Positions 22,473-22,668 of a DNA stretch of 22,668 nt are shown in pieces. Origin of the DNA: a virus; IMG/VR virus record IMGVR_UViG_3300025543_000238, positions 1-22,668 of that record; one strand, 5' to 3'. A model generated the notes under the pieces. The model ran no database searches. It was not told the origin of the DNA and saw only the letters and a list, made by a program, of their open reading frames with translations. A program made the position numbers and the translations under genes. Within the stretch, counting starts at the first letter, position 1, and each line of letters opens with the position of its first letter.

Positions 22473-22668
22473 TAAATATCCACGATTTCACAGCCAGTGT
22501 CACCACTACAGGCCATCGTCTGCATACCAGAGGTGTTATCTTCTACTTCATACTCACTCAACTTAGACCAATCAATATTCTTTGGCATACTCAATAGTAA
22601 CAGATCATATGCCTCTTTGTCAATCTCTTGATAGGGTGCTTGTTGATAAGTGTGTTCACTATAAGGTA
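22472..22668 (-). CDS. nrdJ: Ribonucleotide reductase, probably class II (adenosylcobalamin-dependent), C-terminal end only
   Basis: The last 65 codons of a gene that continues beyond the right edge. The segment PYSEHTYQQAPYQEI, then MPKNIDWSKLSEYE, and the terminal ACSGDTGCEIVDI match the C-termini of phage and bacterial class II ribonucleotide reductases as I remember them; the last cysteine pair passes electrons to the active site. The class call rests on this tail alone and could be wrong; the protein is an RNR in any case with high probability. Class II enzymes need vitamin B12, which the host would have to supply. The spacing of the cysteines (C-x5-C) is one longer than the C-x4-C of E. 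coli NrdA (CESGAC). The HNH gene starts on its stop codon. Confidence 0.8.
   Translation of the reverse strand, partial: PYSEHTYQQAPYQEIDKEAYDLLLLSMPKNIDWSKLSEYEVEDNTSGMQTMACSGDTGCEIVDI

Noticed and set aside
21927-22668. RNR interrupted by an intein or group I intron containing the HNH gene
   Set aside because: The reductase has its own in-frame stop before the HNH start and its tail is complete. There is no HN-C/S/T splice motif before SGDSC, and there is no room for a group I core between the two genes.

Overview
The window looks like part of a tailed, short-tailed (podovirus-type) bacteriophage genome. The + strand from base 1 to about 19,190 carries a virion module: scaffold, major capsid protein, a probable decoration protein, a gp11-like adaptor, a nozzle/stabilization protein, tail fibre genes, and a set of large internal virion proteins that includes a lysozyme domain. 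No tape-measure, tail-tube or sheath gene is present, and the gene order follows the T7 late region (scaffold, capsid, terminator, gp11, gp12). The - strand from the right edge back to about 19,200 carries nucleotide-metabolism and small accessory genes: the 3' end of a probable class II (B12-dependent) ribonucleotide reductase, an HNH homing endonuclease, a zinc-ribbon protein, glutaredoxin, PhoH, a DUF3310 protein, a small secreted protein and several unknowns.

The virion order combined with RNR, PhoH and glutaredoxin, and the host-type sigma-70 promoters, recall marine podoviruses of the roseophage SIO1 / VpV262 (Zobellviridae-like) type. That placement is inference from memory, because polymerase and terminase lie outside the window. 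A GC-richer cassette (about 7,140-10,260) holds the distal tail fibre and receptor-binding genes and looks as if it came from a higher-GC source, possibly phages or prophages of alphaproteobacteria.

Transcription signals are clear. A sigma-70 promoter and a structured leader of about 210 nt precede the capsid gene. A strong GAAA-loop terminator follows the capsid/decoration pair. Two opposed terminators separate the converging modules at 19,190-19,270. A promoter with perfect -35 and -10 hexamers lies between phoH and the next gene of the - strand operon, almost touching that gene's start codon.

The most unusual feature is at the right end. The HNH endonuclease gene starts on the stop codon of the RNR gene, and its own last residues (SGDSCEIVDLT) are a near-copy of the RNR redox tail (SGDTGCEIVDI), with every shared CEIVD codon written differently. 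This looks like a homing gene that inserted into the RNR tail, supplied a replacement tail to the RNR, and kept the displaced tail on its own C-terminus. Other notable items are a 15-copy perfect 12-bp repeat in a virion protein, a triplicated N-terminal motif in the largest virion protein, five DUF4214-like repeats in one virion protein, and a probable carbohydrate-binding domain inserted in a tail gene.
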